A stretch of DNA of 37,127 nt from Sandaracinaceae bacterium (GTDB lineage Bacteria; Myxococcota_A; Polyangia; Polyangiales; JAFGIB01), in NCBI GenBank assembly GCA_017881055.1, contig JADGRF010000088.1, positions 1 through 37,127 on the forward strand, in the 5' to 3' direction. Of the stretch, positions 23,018 through 32,600 are shown one piece after another (within the stretch, counting starts at the first letter, position 1; each line of letters starts with the position of its first letter). A program made the position numbers and the translations under genes. The notes beneath the pieces are model-generated. The model made no database searches. It worked only from the letters and a program-made list of their open reading frames with translations, and was not told the DNA's origin.

Positions 23018-23218
23018 TCAGCCGCCACTCGCCATGCGCTTGAAGCGCTCGGCGAGGTCTCGGCGATATTCGTCGAGCTCGGCTGGCTCGAGCGGGACGA
23101 GCATCATGGGCATGGGCTCGATTGGGAACTCGTTGAGCAGCGCAGCGCGGTCGACGGCACGACGCGGCGATCGAACGCGGTCCGCATCTACGAGACCGCC
23201 GCTGCTGGAGGCGGCCAT
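23018..23218 (-). CDS. small hypothetical protein (66 aa)
   Basis: A 66-residue ORF with coding-like composition, ending in an acidic/amphipathic helix EPAELDEYRRDLAERFKRM after a Pro/Met-rich turn (FPIEPMPMMLVP). It starts inside the end of the 104-residue gene on the same strand (31-base overlap), suggesting coupled translation, and ends 47 bases before the Ogt start. No family recognised and no membrane segment. It could be a small partner of the upstream protein. The ATG at 23218 lacks a good ribosome-binding site, which fits coupling. Confidence 0.45.
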   Translation of the reverse strand: MAASSSGGLVDADRVRSPRRAVDRAALLNEFPIEPMPMMLVPLEPAELDEYRRDLAERFKRMASGG

Positions 23219-23502
23219 GTGGCGTCGCCCATATCGAGCAGCCAAGCCCAGCGGCGACGCGCGTGGCCAAGGTGCCGGAGCACGTGGGGCCACGCTGCGC
23301 GCACTTCGTCAGGCGTGGTGAACAACCAGACGTCTCGCGTGTTGGCCTCACGCAGCAGAGCACCCAACCAATACGCGCGTCGTGACGGAGAGGGATCGCG
23401 CAGATGCGCGCGCAACGTCGAGACCGTGCAGTCGGTCCACCATAGAAAGTAGGGCCGAGCGTCGTCATCGAGAAGACGCAATGTGGTGGGCGGCAGCCGC
23501 AT
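23188..23502 (-). CDS. small hypothetical protein (104 aa)
   Basis: A 104-residue, Trp/Arg-rich protein beginning MRLPPTTLRLLDDDARPYFL. It has five or more tryptophans and repeated basic helices (RRAYWLGALLREA, AAWPHVLRHLGHARRRWAWLL). Codon choice looks like its neighbours. No signal peptide and no recognised domain. It overlaps the following 66-residue ORF by 31 bases, so both are probably made from one message, with Ogt downstream. Paired small ORFs of this size can be toxin-antitoxin modules, but I see no motif of a known family and make no such claim. Confidence 0.55.
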   Translation of the reverse strand: MRLPPTTLRLLDDDARPYFLWWTDCTVSTLRAHLRDPSPSRRAYWLGALLREANTRDVWLFTTPDEVRAAWPHVLRHLGHARRRWAWLLDMGDATWPPPAAAVS

Positions 23503-23575
23503 GCGCGCAGGTGTAGCACTGAGCAGGACCCGCCGCTGAGGGGCCTGGCGCCATGTCCGTGATGCCCGAGGCGCC

Positions 23576-23604
23576 TTGGTCGCGCCGCATCTGCAAGCTA
23601 TAGT
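23576..23604 (+). promoter_or_regulatory. promoter placing transcription start at the Uma2 start codon
   Basis: TTGGTC (23576-23581), 17 bases, TATAGT (23599-23604). The -10 box ends six bases before ATG 23611, so transcription would begin at or next to the A of the start codon, giving a leaderless mRNA. The AGGGA directly touching the ATG is too close to act as a ribosome-binding site. Confidence 0.5.
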
Positions 23605-23610
23605 TAGGGA

Positions 23611-24183
23611 ATGGACCCGGCTCGCAAACTTGCGACTTATCAGGATCTCCTTGCGTTGCCCGAAGGCGTGCGCGCGGAGATCGTGGCCGGAGAGATCTCG
23701 ACGCAGCCTGGTGCACTCCCGAAACACAGCCGCGTGCAAGGGTCCCTGACTCGCTTCATCGGTGGACCCTTCGATGGGGACGATGGGCGCGGCGGGCCTG
23801 GTGGCTGGTGGATCCTCGGCGATGTCGACGTGCGCTTCACGGCGCACGACATCGTCCGGCCTGACGTCGTCGGTTGGCGACGCGAGCGTTTGCCTTCGCC
23901 TTGGGACACTCGGCCAATCGACGTGGCGCCTGATTGGATCTGCGAGATCTTGTCCCCGTCCAATGCCGCCCACGATCGCGTGCACAAAGCAGAGCTGTAT
24001 GCGAGGCACGGCGTAGCGTTCTATTGGATCATCGATCCGAACGAGCGCACGCTCGAGGCATTCGAGCTCGCTGCGCGTCGCTGGGTCATGCTCGGCAGCT
24101 ACGACGGATCACGAGTTGCGCGGATCGCGCCGTTCGAGGCCGTGGAGCTCGAGGTCGGTAGGTTGTTCGCACCGGTCGGATAG
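23611..24183 (+). CDS. Uma2-family (DUF820) PD-(D/E)XK nuclease-like protein
   Basis: A 190-residue protein of the Uma2 family, a restriction-endonuclease fold group found in multiple copies in cyanobacteria and myxobacteria; biological role unsettled. The nuclease core is seen as an early E (RAEIVAGE, about 21-28), the strands DVDVRF and VRPDVVGW (PD at about 83-84), and the E-x-I/L-P motif ICEILSPSN with the later lysine in HKAELYARHGV, ending YWIIDPNERTLE. The family length is normal and no stop or frameshift is present. Start ATG 23611 is preceded immediately by a promoter, see that entry. It is convergent with the LamG lipoprotein across a strong hairpin. Confidence 0.9.
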   Translation: MDPARKLATYQDLLALPEGVRAEIVAGEISTQPGALPKHSRVQGSLTRFIGGPFDGDDGRGGPGGWWILGDVDVRFTAHDIVRPDVVGWRRERLPSPWDTRPIDVAPDWICEILSPSNAAHDRVHKAELYARHGVAFYWIIDPNERTLEAFELAARRWVMLGSYDGSRVARIAPFEAVELEVGRLFAPVG

Positions 24184-24202
24184 GCCGGACCAACAAACGA
24201 AA

Positions 24203-24248
24203 ACGGGCGCGGCTGCGCTGACCCGAAGGCCAATGCAGCCGCGCCCGT
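24203..24248 (-). terminator. strong intrinsic terminator (usable in both directions)
   Basis: A perfect 14-bp inverted repeat (ACGGGCGCGGCTGC at 24203-24216 and its complement at 24235-24248) with an 18-base loop, between convergent genes. On the minus strand the stem is followed by TTTTCGTTTGTT, a good T-rich tail, so it ends the LamG lipoprotein message; it may also stop the Uma2 transcript. Confidence 0.85.
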
Positions 24249-24269
24249 CACTACGCTGTCACGTGTGCT

Positions 24270-26726
24270 TCAGTGAACGCGGCTGATGCCCTTCGACAGG
24301 AACGCGTCACGCGCGCTGGTAGCCGTCGTCGCGCTGGTCGTTGCGCTCTGCGCTGCGGGTTGTGCGCTTGCGGCGCTCGCGGTGGCAACCGGACACACGA
24401 TCTGCGCGAGGTCCTGGTTGCGGCGCTTCAGGTCGTTGAAGGCACGGGGTGCTCCGGTCACGGGATCGGACACGGTCGTTCCTGTCAGGAAGCCCGACAG
24501 CTGCGCCACCGTGCCGGGGTCGCGTGGCGAGATCTGCAAGAAGAACGTGCCGGTCTCCGACGCGCTGTGGCAGCCGTTGCAGGTGTTGAGCGAGAAGTGG
24601 TGGCGCGCCTCGTTGTCTTTAATGCCGGTCGAGGTCCAGGCGTTCAAGTCGTTGAACGACGAGCCGCCCAAGAACGGCTTGCCTTCGAACACGTTCGGCA
24701 CGGTGTGGGTCTCCGTGAGGATGGCCGCGGCGTTCTGGTTCACGAAGTCGGCCAGCACGGGCGAGTCCGTGATGAAGCCGGTGTCCGGCGTGAGCTTCAC
24801 GGTCGCTTCCACGAGGTTTCCCGTGGTATCCGACAGCTGGAACTCGCGCAGCTCCCAGCGCGAGGAGAGCGCGATCTCGTTGGTACGCAGCTGACCGAGC
24901 GCGCTGCCGTTCGCGCGGCCAGGCTCTGCGCCGCGCGCCGTGAACTTGTCGGTGATCTTCTGCAGCGCGGCGTTGTAGGTCTCGCTCGGCACCGGCAGGC
25001 TCTGCAGCGCGTGGAAGCTCTGCGCCCACGCTTGCACGTCGGCGGTGGTCTTGGCGGGCAAGCGGTACTCGAGGATCATGGTGAACTGCGTTTGGAAGCC
25101 GCTCGGATCGAGCACACCAAACACGAAGCGTGCTTCGCCGGCTTGGCCTTTGCTCAGGTCACGCAGGTCGAGGCGCGCGACGATCGCGAGCAGGCGTAGC
25201 GGAGCTTTGGTGAGATCGAGCGCGCCGCTCGTGAGCCTTGGCCACGAGTCGAGCACCAGCTGTTGCATTGCGGGGCGGGCCGGCACCGTGAAGCCGTTGA
25301 CCTTCTGGTCGGTGAGCCAGGTCTTGAAAAGCTTCTCGGTGAAGGCAGGTGCGGTCGCGGCCTTCGGCGCCATCTGCTGCATCAGGCGACCGAACGAGAA
25401 TGCGCCGCTGCGTGGGTCGCTCGACGCCGTGTCCCAGACGGTGCGAATCGGATCTTCGACCACGGACAGGTCGCGGATCATCAGCTCGCGGTTGCTGCGC
25501 ACGAAGCAGCCGGCCGGTGCGTTCATGATGTACTCGACGTGACCCGAGATGGGCGCGGGGGACTGGCCGTCGAAGAGCTGGAACGTCAGCTGGTACGTGC
25601 CGGGGTCGGCGTCGGTGGTGCCGGTCACGTCCATGTCGACGTGAGCCGTGGCGCCCTGATCGAGCACGAGGAAGCTGTTGGCAACGGTGGCGGTGAAGCC
25701 GTCTGGCGCCGGGTCGGGCTGAATGAACTCGAAGCTCGGCTGGCAGGCGCCGAAGTCCGTGTTGGTGAGCGCGATGTCGTAGCTCACGGTGGTGTCGGGG
25801 TTGACCGGACCGCTGCTGATCGGCGAGACGACGACCTTGGCTGGGTGGTGGATGCACGCGAGCAGATCGATGTCGGAGACGGTGACTGGATCTTTGGAGA
25901 TCCAGACCTCGTCGACGATGCCGTTCAAGAACACGCCACCGGTGTCGTTGCCGAACGAGAGGCCCGCGGCCGGCACATCGTGCACGACGCCAGCGGCTGC
26001 AACCTGGCCAACCTGCTGGCCGTTCACGAACAGAAACACGAACTGACCGTCGTAGGTACCGGCGACGTGCGTCCAGACGTTGGCTTTGATCGGCGCCTTG
26101 GACACGAACGTCTTCTTTCCGACCTCGACGCTGAACGCGATGTTGCTCTTCGTCACCGTGAGCGCGAAGGGTGTGTGACCGCTCGCTTGTTTCGCGACCA
26201 CCGTGCCCTGGGCGATCGTCTTCGGCTTGATCCAAGCGGCGACGGCGATGTGATCCGTCACGTCGAACACGGGGTTGCTCGGTACGGTGACCGTGTCCTT
26301 CTTGGTGCTGAAGGAAACGCCCGAGCCGTCTGCGCCTGTCACGCACGCGACGGTCGCCGACTTGGTGGCATTTGCGGCGCTGCCGGACGAGTCGCTGAGG
26401 AGCGCGTTCTTGGCTTTGCAGTCGTCGAACATCCAATGGCCGACCGGCCCCGCGAAGCCGCCGAAGCCGCCGTCGGGAACGCCCATGCCTCCGTCAGTTG
26501 GAAAACCGCCGGAGCCGGCGCTGCCGGAGCCGGCGCTGCCTCCGCCAGTCGTGCCGCCGCCCGCCCCGGTGGTGCCAGCTGCTCCCATGACGAGCTGATC
26601 TTGGCGCGCTTGGATCAGCGCATTCGGTGACTGTTCGGTGCACGCGAGCGCCGCGCTAGCCAGAATCGACAACGTGACTAGGCCCCCGCTTGGTGACAAT
26701 CGCTGAGGACAACGCATCTGTTTCAT
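24270..26726 (-). CDS. LamG-domain lipoprotein with C-terminal cytochrome c heme motif
   Basis: An 818-residue exported protein. The N-terminal signal ends SAALAC (C29 likely lipidated), followed by a Gly/Ser/Thr-rich low-complexity linker (about 48-85). Residues about 95-275 form a LamG/concanavalin-A-like lectin fold (GHWMFDD, then VAAWIKPK, VWTHVAGTYDG, FVNGQQVGQ, GIVDEVWIS). Next is a beta-sandwich region resembling an Ig-like repeat (about 285-400), then a large unfamiliar region, and a single heme site CNGCH at 716-720 near the end, followed by an Ala/Thr/Ser-rich tail. The start ATG 26726 has GGAG eight bases upstream. With one heme and no clear oxidase partner, it may be a surface adhesion or electron-transfer protein (inference). 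Confidence 0.82.
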   Translation of the reverse strand: MKQMRCPQRLSPSGGLVTLSILASAALACTEQSPNALIQARQDQLVMGAAGTTGAGGGTTGGGSAGSGSAGSGGFPTDGGMGVPDGGFGGFAGPVGHWMFDDCKAKNALLSDSSGSAANATKSATVACVTGADGSGVSFSTKKDTVTVPSNPVFDVTDHIAVAAWIKPKTIAQGTVVAKQASGHTPFALTVTKSNIAFSVEVGKKTFVSKAPIKANVWTHVAGTYDGQFVFLFVNGQQVGQVAAAGVVHDVPAAGLSFGNDTGGVFLNGIVDEVWISKDPVTVSDIDLLACIHHPAKVVVSPISSGPVNPDTTVSYDIALTNTDFGACQPSFEFIQPDPAPDGFTATVANSFLVLDQGATAHVDMDVTGTTDADPGTYQLTFQLFDGQSPAPISGHVEYIMNAPAGCFVRSNRELMIRDLSVVEDPIRTVWDTASSDPRSGAFSFGRLMQQMAPKAATAPAFTEKLFKTWLTDQKVNGFTVPARPAMQQLVLDSWPRLTSGALDLTKAPLRLLAIVARLDLRDLSKGQAGEARFVFGVLDPSGFQTQFTMILEYRLPAKTTADVQAWAQSFHALQSLPVPSETYNAALQKITDKFTARGAEPGRANGSALGQLRTNEIALSSRWELREFQLSDTTGNLVEATVKLTPDTGFITDSPVLADFVNQNAAAILTETHTVPNVFEGKPFLGGSSFNDLNAWTSTGIKDNEARHHFSLNTCNGCHSASETGTFFLQISPRDPGTVAQLSGFLTGTTVSDPVTGAPRAFNDLKRRNQDLAQIVCPVATASAASAQPAAQSATTSATTATSARDAFLSKGISRVH

Positions 26727-26975
26727 AGGCTTCACTCCGGTTGTTGTGCGGAGCGCTCTGGGCGACTCCGCAGCTGGGTTAGTGGTGGGAACGCACGACT
26801 GCGTTTCACGTGCAGCAACAAACGTGCCTCGCTGCGGCGCGTCGATTCGTGCGGGTCTGCTGCCCACGACCCGTGCGTTGACCACGACAGCTGCCAACGT
26901 CGGTGGCTCAATTCGGCACGCGGAGTGCGGATCGGTAGCGCGCGTGAAGATCGACCCGCGCGTACCCAAGCTGGG

Positions 26976-28346
26976 TCAGGGGCGCCGCGGTACAACGGTG
27001 CGCATGGCGAGTAGAGCGCCCAGCAGCGCGACGGAGCCGGTCAGCAGGAACACGACGCCGTGGGCGGATTGTGGGCGGAAGCTCGCTTCGCGCAGCGCCC
27101 ACAACAGGCTGCCGCCGAGGCCGGTGCCTGCGGCCGTGCACAGCGCCTCGAGAAGTTGCAGCTGACCGGAGACCTCGCCTTCCTGGCCCTCGGGCGCCTC
27201 GGCCAAGCAGATCAGGCTGCCCGCGTTGTAGCTGAGGCCGATGCCGGCGCCGCCGATCGACCAGGCCACGGGGACCAGCACGAGCGGCAACGAGCTCGTG
27301 AGCGTGACCGCGACGAGCGCGATGGCAGCGCACACCATCAAGAAACCGATGCGAACGCGCAGCGCGCGCGCCGCCGGGCCGTGCGAAGCCTCGAGGCGTT
27401 CTTGCAGCCACGACGCGCTGATCCAGCCGAGCGCACCGGCGCTGAGCGCGAGGCCTGCGGCAATCGGCCCCGCGCCGCGCAGCTCGCTCGCACCGCGTGG
27501 CACGAAGGCTTCGGTGCCGAAAAATGCAAACGACAGTAAGCCGCGACTGAGCAGGCCCGCGGGCAAGCCGCGCCGCGCGACGAACGTGCCGGCCGGAAGC
27601 AGCGCGCGCAGCGCAGGTGCGAGCACGAGCGCGCCGCTGCCGGCGAGCGCGAACGATGCGGCGCGCGTGCCGAGCGCGGGCGCGGCGATGATGGCGCTTG
27701 CTCCGGCGGCCGCTGCGAGCGACCAGAGGATGCGTGAGCTGCGCGCGAACGCCCGCCTCATATCGAGGGGTCGCAGCGGTGGCAGCACGAGCAACGCGCT
27801 GCCGGCGACCAGCGGCACCGCACCGAGGAACACCCAACGCCAGCCGAACCACTGCGTGATCGCCCCGGAGAGCGCGGGGCCCGTGAGCGCGGGCAAAATC
27901 CACATGCTCGCGCACAGCGCCATCATGCGCGGGCGGTGCGCGTCGGCGTAGCCGCGTGCGATCGCTACGTAGGCGGAAGCGATCATCGCGCCGCCACCGT
28001 AGCCTTGCAGCGCGCGGCCGCACAGAAACGAGCTCATCGTGGGTGCGCTGCCCGCGAGCAAGAGGCCGGCGCTGAAGCTGGCGAGGCCGAGCGCCATCGC
28101 GCCGCGAGGACCGCGTGCGTCCGCCAGCGTGCCACCTGCGACCGTGCCGACGATCCAGGCCAGCATGAAGGCACTGAAGGCCCAGCCGAACAGCGCGGCG
28201 CCATGCAGCTGCGCTATCGCAGTGGGCAGGGCAGGCACCACGCCCATGCCTTCCACGGCGAACGCGCAGATCGCCAGCAGGATGCCGAGAGTCAGCTGAC
28301 GCAGGCCAGGTGAAAACACTCCGTCGTCCGCGCGTGCGCTCTGCAT
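26976..28346 (-). CDS. major facilitator superfamily transporter
   Basis: A 456-residue MFS permease with about 12 to 14 predicted membrane helices. The helix 2-3 loop contains the conserved GTLADARGPRGAM form of the MFS signature G-x-x-x-D-R-x-G-R, and helix 4-5 has GRALQGYGGGAM, which recalls the DHA2-type drug/proton antiporters. N- and C-termini are cytoplasmic. It probably exports a small hydrophobic compound, but the substrate cannot be told from sequence. ATG 28346 is 17 bases after the stop of the kinase-PilZ gene, so it is probably the last gene of that operon. The end of the gene is clean. Confidence 0.88.
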   Translation of the reverse strand: MQSARADDGVFSPGLRQLTLGILLAICAFAVEGMGVVPALPTAIAQLHGAALFGWAFSAFMLAWIVGTVAGGTLADARGPRGAMALGLASFSAGLLLAGSAPTMSSFLCGRALQGYGGGAMIASAYVAIARGYADAHRPRMMALCASMWILPALTGPALSGAITQWFGWRWVFLGAVPLVAGSALLVLPPLRPLDMRRAFARSSRILWSLAAAAGASAIIAAPALGTRAASFALAGSGALVLAPALRALLPAGTFVARRGLPAGLLSRGLLSFAFFGTEAFVPRGASELRGAGPIAAGLALSAGALGWISASWLQERLEASHGPAARALRVRIGFLMVCAAIALVAVTLTSSLPLVLVPVAWSIGGAGIGLSYNAGSLICLAEAPEGQEGEVSGQLQLLEALCTAAGTGLGGSLLWALREASFRPQSAHGVVFLLTGSVALLGALLAMRTVVPRRP

Positions 28347-28363
28347 TGCCGGGACAGCATAAC

Positions 28364-29650
28364 TCAGCCCGCGATGCGCGGAGCGGCCGGAGCGCCGCCT
28401 GTCATCAGCGCGACGTACTTGCGGATCTCGGCGAGCACGTCGTTCGGAGCGGCCCTGAACTCCACGCCCACCGCGCGCTGCGCACGGCGACTTCGCACCC
28501 ACTTGGTGCTGGCTTCCAGCTCGACCACGCGGCCGCTCAACGGCAATGGCAAGCGAATGCGGACGTGCGACGCGTCGTCGCCGCCGCTGTCCGTGACCAT
28601 CAAGAGGCCGCCCTCCGAGAGATCTTCGGTGCGCCCGTCGCAGGTTCCGCCGCCAGGCGTGACCACGCGCACCGGCGTCACGTAGGGTGCACGCGCAAAG
28701 CGGCGGCGGTTTGCCGCGTCATCTGCAACGGGCGAGGCCGCCGTCAGCGTGGGCTTTGCTGCTTGCGGCTCGCGCGCGTCGAGCAGATCGATCGCGGGCA
28801 GTTGGCCTCCGACCGCGGACATGCACGCATACGCCAGCTCGGCGATGGTCGAGAAGCGCTTGTTTGGGTCGAGCTCGAGCGCCTTGCGCACGGCGGCCTC
28901 GAGCTCGAGCGAGACGTCGTCGCGGCGCGTCCGGATGGCCGGGGGCAGCGTGCCCTCGAGCATGCTGCTGATGATGTCGGTGGTCGTGCCTCGGTACGGA
29001 GGCTCGCCCGCCAGGCACTCGAACAGCACCACGCCGACTCCGTAGATATCGGCCCTCGCGTCCGCGGGTGCGCCGGCGATGAGCTGCTCGGGCGCCATGT
29101 ACGCGATCGTGCCGAGCAGCTCGCCGAGCTGCGAGATCTTGTCGGGCGCATCCTGGGGCTCGTTGCTCAGCTTGGCGATGCCGAAGTCGATCAGCTTCAC
29201 GCGATCACCCGCGCGCGTGCGCTCGATCAGCAGGTTGCTCGGCTTCACGTCGCGGTGCACGACGCCGTGGTGGTGCACGGCACGCAGCGCGTCGCACAGC
29301 TGCATGACCACCGCCACGGCTTGACCCAAGGGCAGCACCTGACGCGCGAGCAGGATGCCGTCGAGCGAGCGACCTTCGATCAGCTCGAGCACCAGGTAGG
29401 GGCCGTGGCTCGGACACGTTCCTGCGTCGTACACGGCCACCACGCCCGGGTGCCGGAGCGCGCCGAGAATGCGTGCTTCACGGACCAGGCGTGCTGCAGC
29501 TGGTGGCGGCGCAGTGCGCGTGAGCGTCTTCACTGCCACGCGTACGCGGGTGACGAGGTGCTCGGCTTCGTACACGACGCTGTTCGGGGTGCGCGCGATC
29601 TCGCGCCGGAGTTGGTACGTGCCGTCGAGCAGGTCCTTGGTCTGTGCCAC
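28364..29650 (-). CDS. Ser/Thr protein kinase fused to a PilZ (c-di-GMP-binding) domain
   Basis: A 428-residue cytoplasmic fusion. The kinase domain (about 11-285) has the ATP lysine K41, HRD 132-134 with N139, DFG 155-157 and APE 186-188. The nucleotide loop reads IARTPNSVVYEA (18-29) with no glycine, unlike the standard GxGxxG. After an Ala/Pro linker, residues about 315-415 form a PilZ domain with the c-di-GMP motifs RRFAR (316-320) and DLSEGG (343-348). This suggests kinase output or partner choice tuned by c-di-GMP. GTG 29650 is chosen because GAGGG precedes it; an alternative GTG at 29677 overlaps the upstream stop (GTGA) and would add nine residues. It lies between the hybrid kinase and MFS genes. 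Confidence 0.85.
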   Translation of the reverse strand: MAQTKDLLDGTYQLRREIARTPNSVVYEAEHLVTRVRVAVKTLTRTAPPPAAARLVREARILGALRHPGVVAVYDAGTCPSHGPYLVLELIEGRSLDGILLARQVLPLGQAVAVVMQLCDALRAVHHHGVVHRDVKPSNLLIERTRAGDRVKLIDFGIAKLSNEPQDAPDKISQLGELLGTIAYMAPEQLIAGAPADARADIYGVGVVLFECLAGEPPYRGTTTDIISSMLEGTLPPAIRTRRDDVSLELEAAVRKALELDPNKRFSTIAELAYACMSAVGGQLPAIDLLDAREPQAAKPTLTAASPVADDAANRRRFARAPYVTPVRVVTPGGGTCDGRTEDLSEGGLLMVTDSGGDDASHVRIRLPLPLSGRVVELEASTKWVRSRRAQRAVGVEFRAAPNDVLAEIRKYVALMTGGAPAAPRIAG

Positions 29651-29673
29651 GCATCGCCCTCTCTGTTCGGTGT

Positions 29674-32600
29674 TCACGTAAAGCGCACGCTCTGGCTTTC
29701 GGGCTGCGCGTCGATCACGTTGCGAACCTTGCGCGCCAGATCGTGTCCGGTGAACGGCTTGCCGATGAACATCGTACCGGGTGCGAGCACGCCGTGGTGC
29801 TCGAGCGCATTGTCCGTGTAGCCCGACATGTAGAGCACCCGCAGCCCGGGGCGCTGCTGCAGCAAGCGCTCCGCCAGCTGCTTGCCGCTCATCCCCGGCA
29901 TGATCACGTCGGTCACCAGCAGATCGAGCGGGCCGCTATGGGCTGCCGCCAGCTGCAAGGCTTCCGCGCCGTTGCCGGCATCGATGACGTTGTAGCCTCC
30001 GCCGCGCAGCGCGCGCGCAGCGAGACTGCGTACGGCCGCATCGTCCTCGACCAGCAGGATCGTCTCCGTTCCGACCGGAGGCCCTAGCGATTGACGCGGC
30101 CGAGTCGAGTCGACCGCGGGCTCCAGGACGCGTGGGAGATAAACCTTGAACGTGGTTCCGATGCCAAGCTCGCTGTAGACCGAGATGTCGCCGCCGCTCT
30201 GCTTCACGATGCCGTGCACCGTGGACAGGCCGAGCCCAGTGCCCTTGCCGAGCTCTTTGGTCGTGAAGAACGGCTCGAACAGGCGCTGCTTGGTGGCTTC
30301 GTCCATGCCGGTGCCGCTGTCGGTGATCGCCAGCATCACGAACGCACCCGCGCTGCTGCCGGGGTGCTGTGCCGCGTAGTTCTCGTCGAGCGTGGCGTTG
30401 GCGGTTTCGATGGTGATCTTGCCGCCGAGAGGCATCGCGTCGCGCGCGTTGACAACCAAGTTCATGATCACTTGCTCCAGCTGACCCGGATCTGCCTTCA
30501 CGCGCCCGAGGTCCCGCGCCAGGCGCTTCTCCAAGTTGATGTCTTCGCCGATCAGCCGCCGCAGCATGTTTTCGAGATCCCCCGTGACACGGTTGAGATC
30601 GAGCACCTGGGGTTCGAGCACCTGCCGGCGACTGAATGCCAGCAGCTGACGCGTGAGCGCGGCAGCGCGCGTGCTGGCCTTCGTGATCTCCTCCACATCC
30701 GCGAGCACTTGCTTGTCGTTCGCGACGGCCTCGCTGACGAAGCCTGCGTAGCTTAGGATCACGGACAGCAAGTTGTTGAAGTCGTGCGCGACGCCGCCGG
30801 CGAGCTGCCCCACGGCTTCCATCCTCTGCGCGTCCCGCAGCTGCTCCTCGGTCTGTTTGAGCTCGGTGATGTCCATCAGCACGCCGTTGATGCCGATCGG
30901 CTTTCCGCCGTGCACGATCGCGCGGCTGGCAGTTCGTACGAAGTGCTCCTTGCCGTGCTTGTCGCGAGCGCGAAACATCCTGGTTTCGACATGCCCCGCG
31001 AGCGCGCGGCCGAAGCTCTCCGCCAGCGCCGCGTGATCGCCCTCATGCACGAAGCCCGAGAACGGCCGACCGAGGAGCTCGCTCGGCGTGTACCCGTACT
31101 TGGTGATCGACGGGCTCACGTATTGGAAGTTGCCCTGCGCGTCGATCGAGAAGACCACGTCTTCGAGATTCTCCACGAGGCCGCGGTAGCGATCCTCCGA
31201 GCTCTGCAGCTCGCTAACCATGCGCACGCTCTCCAGGGCGATCGACGCGGAGTCCGCCAGCGCCTGCAGGATTGCCAGGTCATCGTCCGTGGCTTGATGC
31301 ACACGCGACCAGTAGATGCCGATCGCACCGACTGGTTTCTCGCGACGGATCGGCGCCATCACCAAGCTGCGCACGAACGTTGGCCGGTAGGTCGCAGCGA
31401 CGATGCGCTCGTCCGCGTAGACGTCTTCGATTGCGACCGCCTCGCGGTGCTCCATGACCCAGCCGCTGATGCACTCGGACGCGGGGAAGCTTCGCCCCTT
31501 CCAGAGCGGCGCCATCGCGTACTCGTCCACGAAGTGACACTGCTCGCCTTCGCGCATGATGAAGGCCGCGCCGTCTGCGCTCGTGAGATCGCGCGCCGCC
31601 GTGCGCACGATCGCGATGATCGTGGGAATGTCGCGCATCCAGGAGAGGTCCTGCACGACCTTGGTCAGGCCCTGCAACCGATGGTTCAGGCGCGTACTGC
31701 TCTCGTTGCTCGCGCGCAGCGCCGTCTCTGCGCGCTGGCGCTCGGCTTGGTCCTCGATGCTGCGCAGCGCGAACGCGATGTCCTCGGCGACTTCGTGCAG
31801 CAGAGCCATTTCGTCGTCGTCGACGGACACGCCACGCGGTAGCGCGACCAGGATCAAGCCGTACGCGACGCCGCCGCTCGCCATGCGCACCGCCACGCGG
31901 CGCAGACCCTCGCCGTTCGAGGTCTCGAGCTCGTCCGCAATCCGGAGCACACCTCCCGGCATGCTGCACGATGCGAGCATCTGGTGCAGCTCGTGCACGT
32001 GGCCGGGTGTACCGGCGTCGGCGATACGTACCAGCTGCTCGTCCACGCAGGTCGCGATGCAGCAGGCATCGAAGCCGTTCGTCTCGACCAAGAAGTCACA
32101 GGCGGCGCGCATCAGCGTGCGCGGATCGCGCTCGCGAATGATCAGCAGGTTGATGCCGCGAATCCCCTTGAGCACCGCGCTCAAGTGCACGACGCGCGCG
32201 GCGTCGCGCTTGCCGGCTTCGCGCTCGCGCAGCGTCTGCACACCGTAGCCGAGATCGAGCGCGAGCTCCGCGAGCAGCGCCGTCTCGTCCTGGTCGAAGG
32301 CGTCCACGTCGTCCGAATAAATGTTGAGCGCACCGGCGACCTGGCCGGAGACGAAGAACGGCAGGGCTACGACTGTTGCGTGGGCGCCTTGCGTGCCAGC
32401 TGACGCCAACGGCAGAAGTCTGTCGGTATTGCTCTCTATCCGGCCGCCGATCCACGCCATGCGATAGCCGCCGCGCTCGACCGCGATCCGGCACACGTCG
32501 CGCATGAACTGCTGCTCGTCGACCGCCCTCACCAGAGTTTGGTTGCTCTCGCTGAGCGCACGAAGCGCGCGATGCGAGCGGCGCAGCGCCTCTTCGGCGC

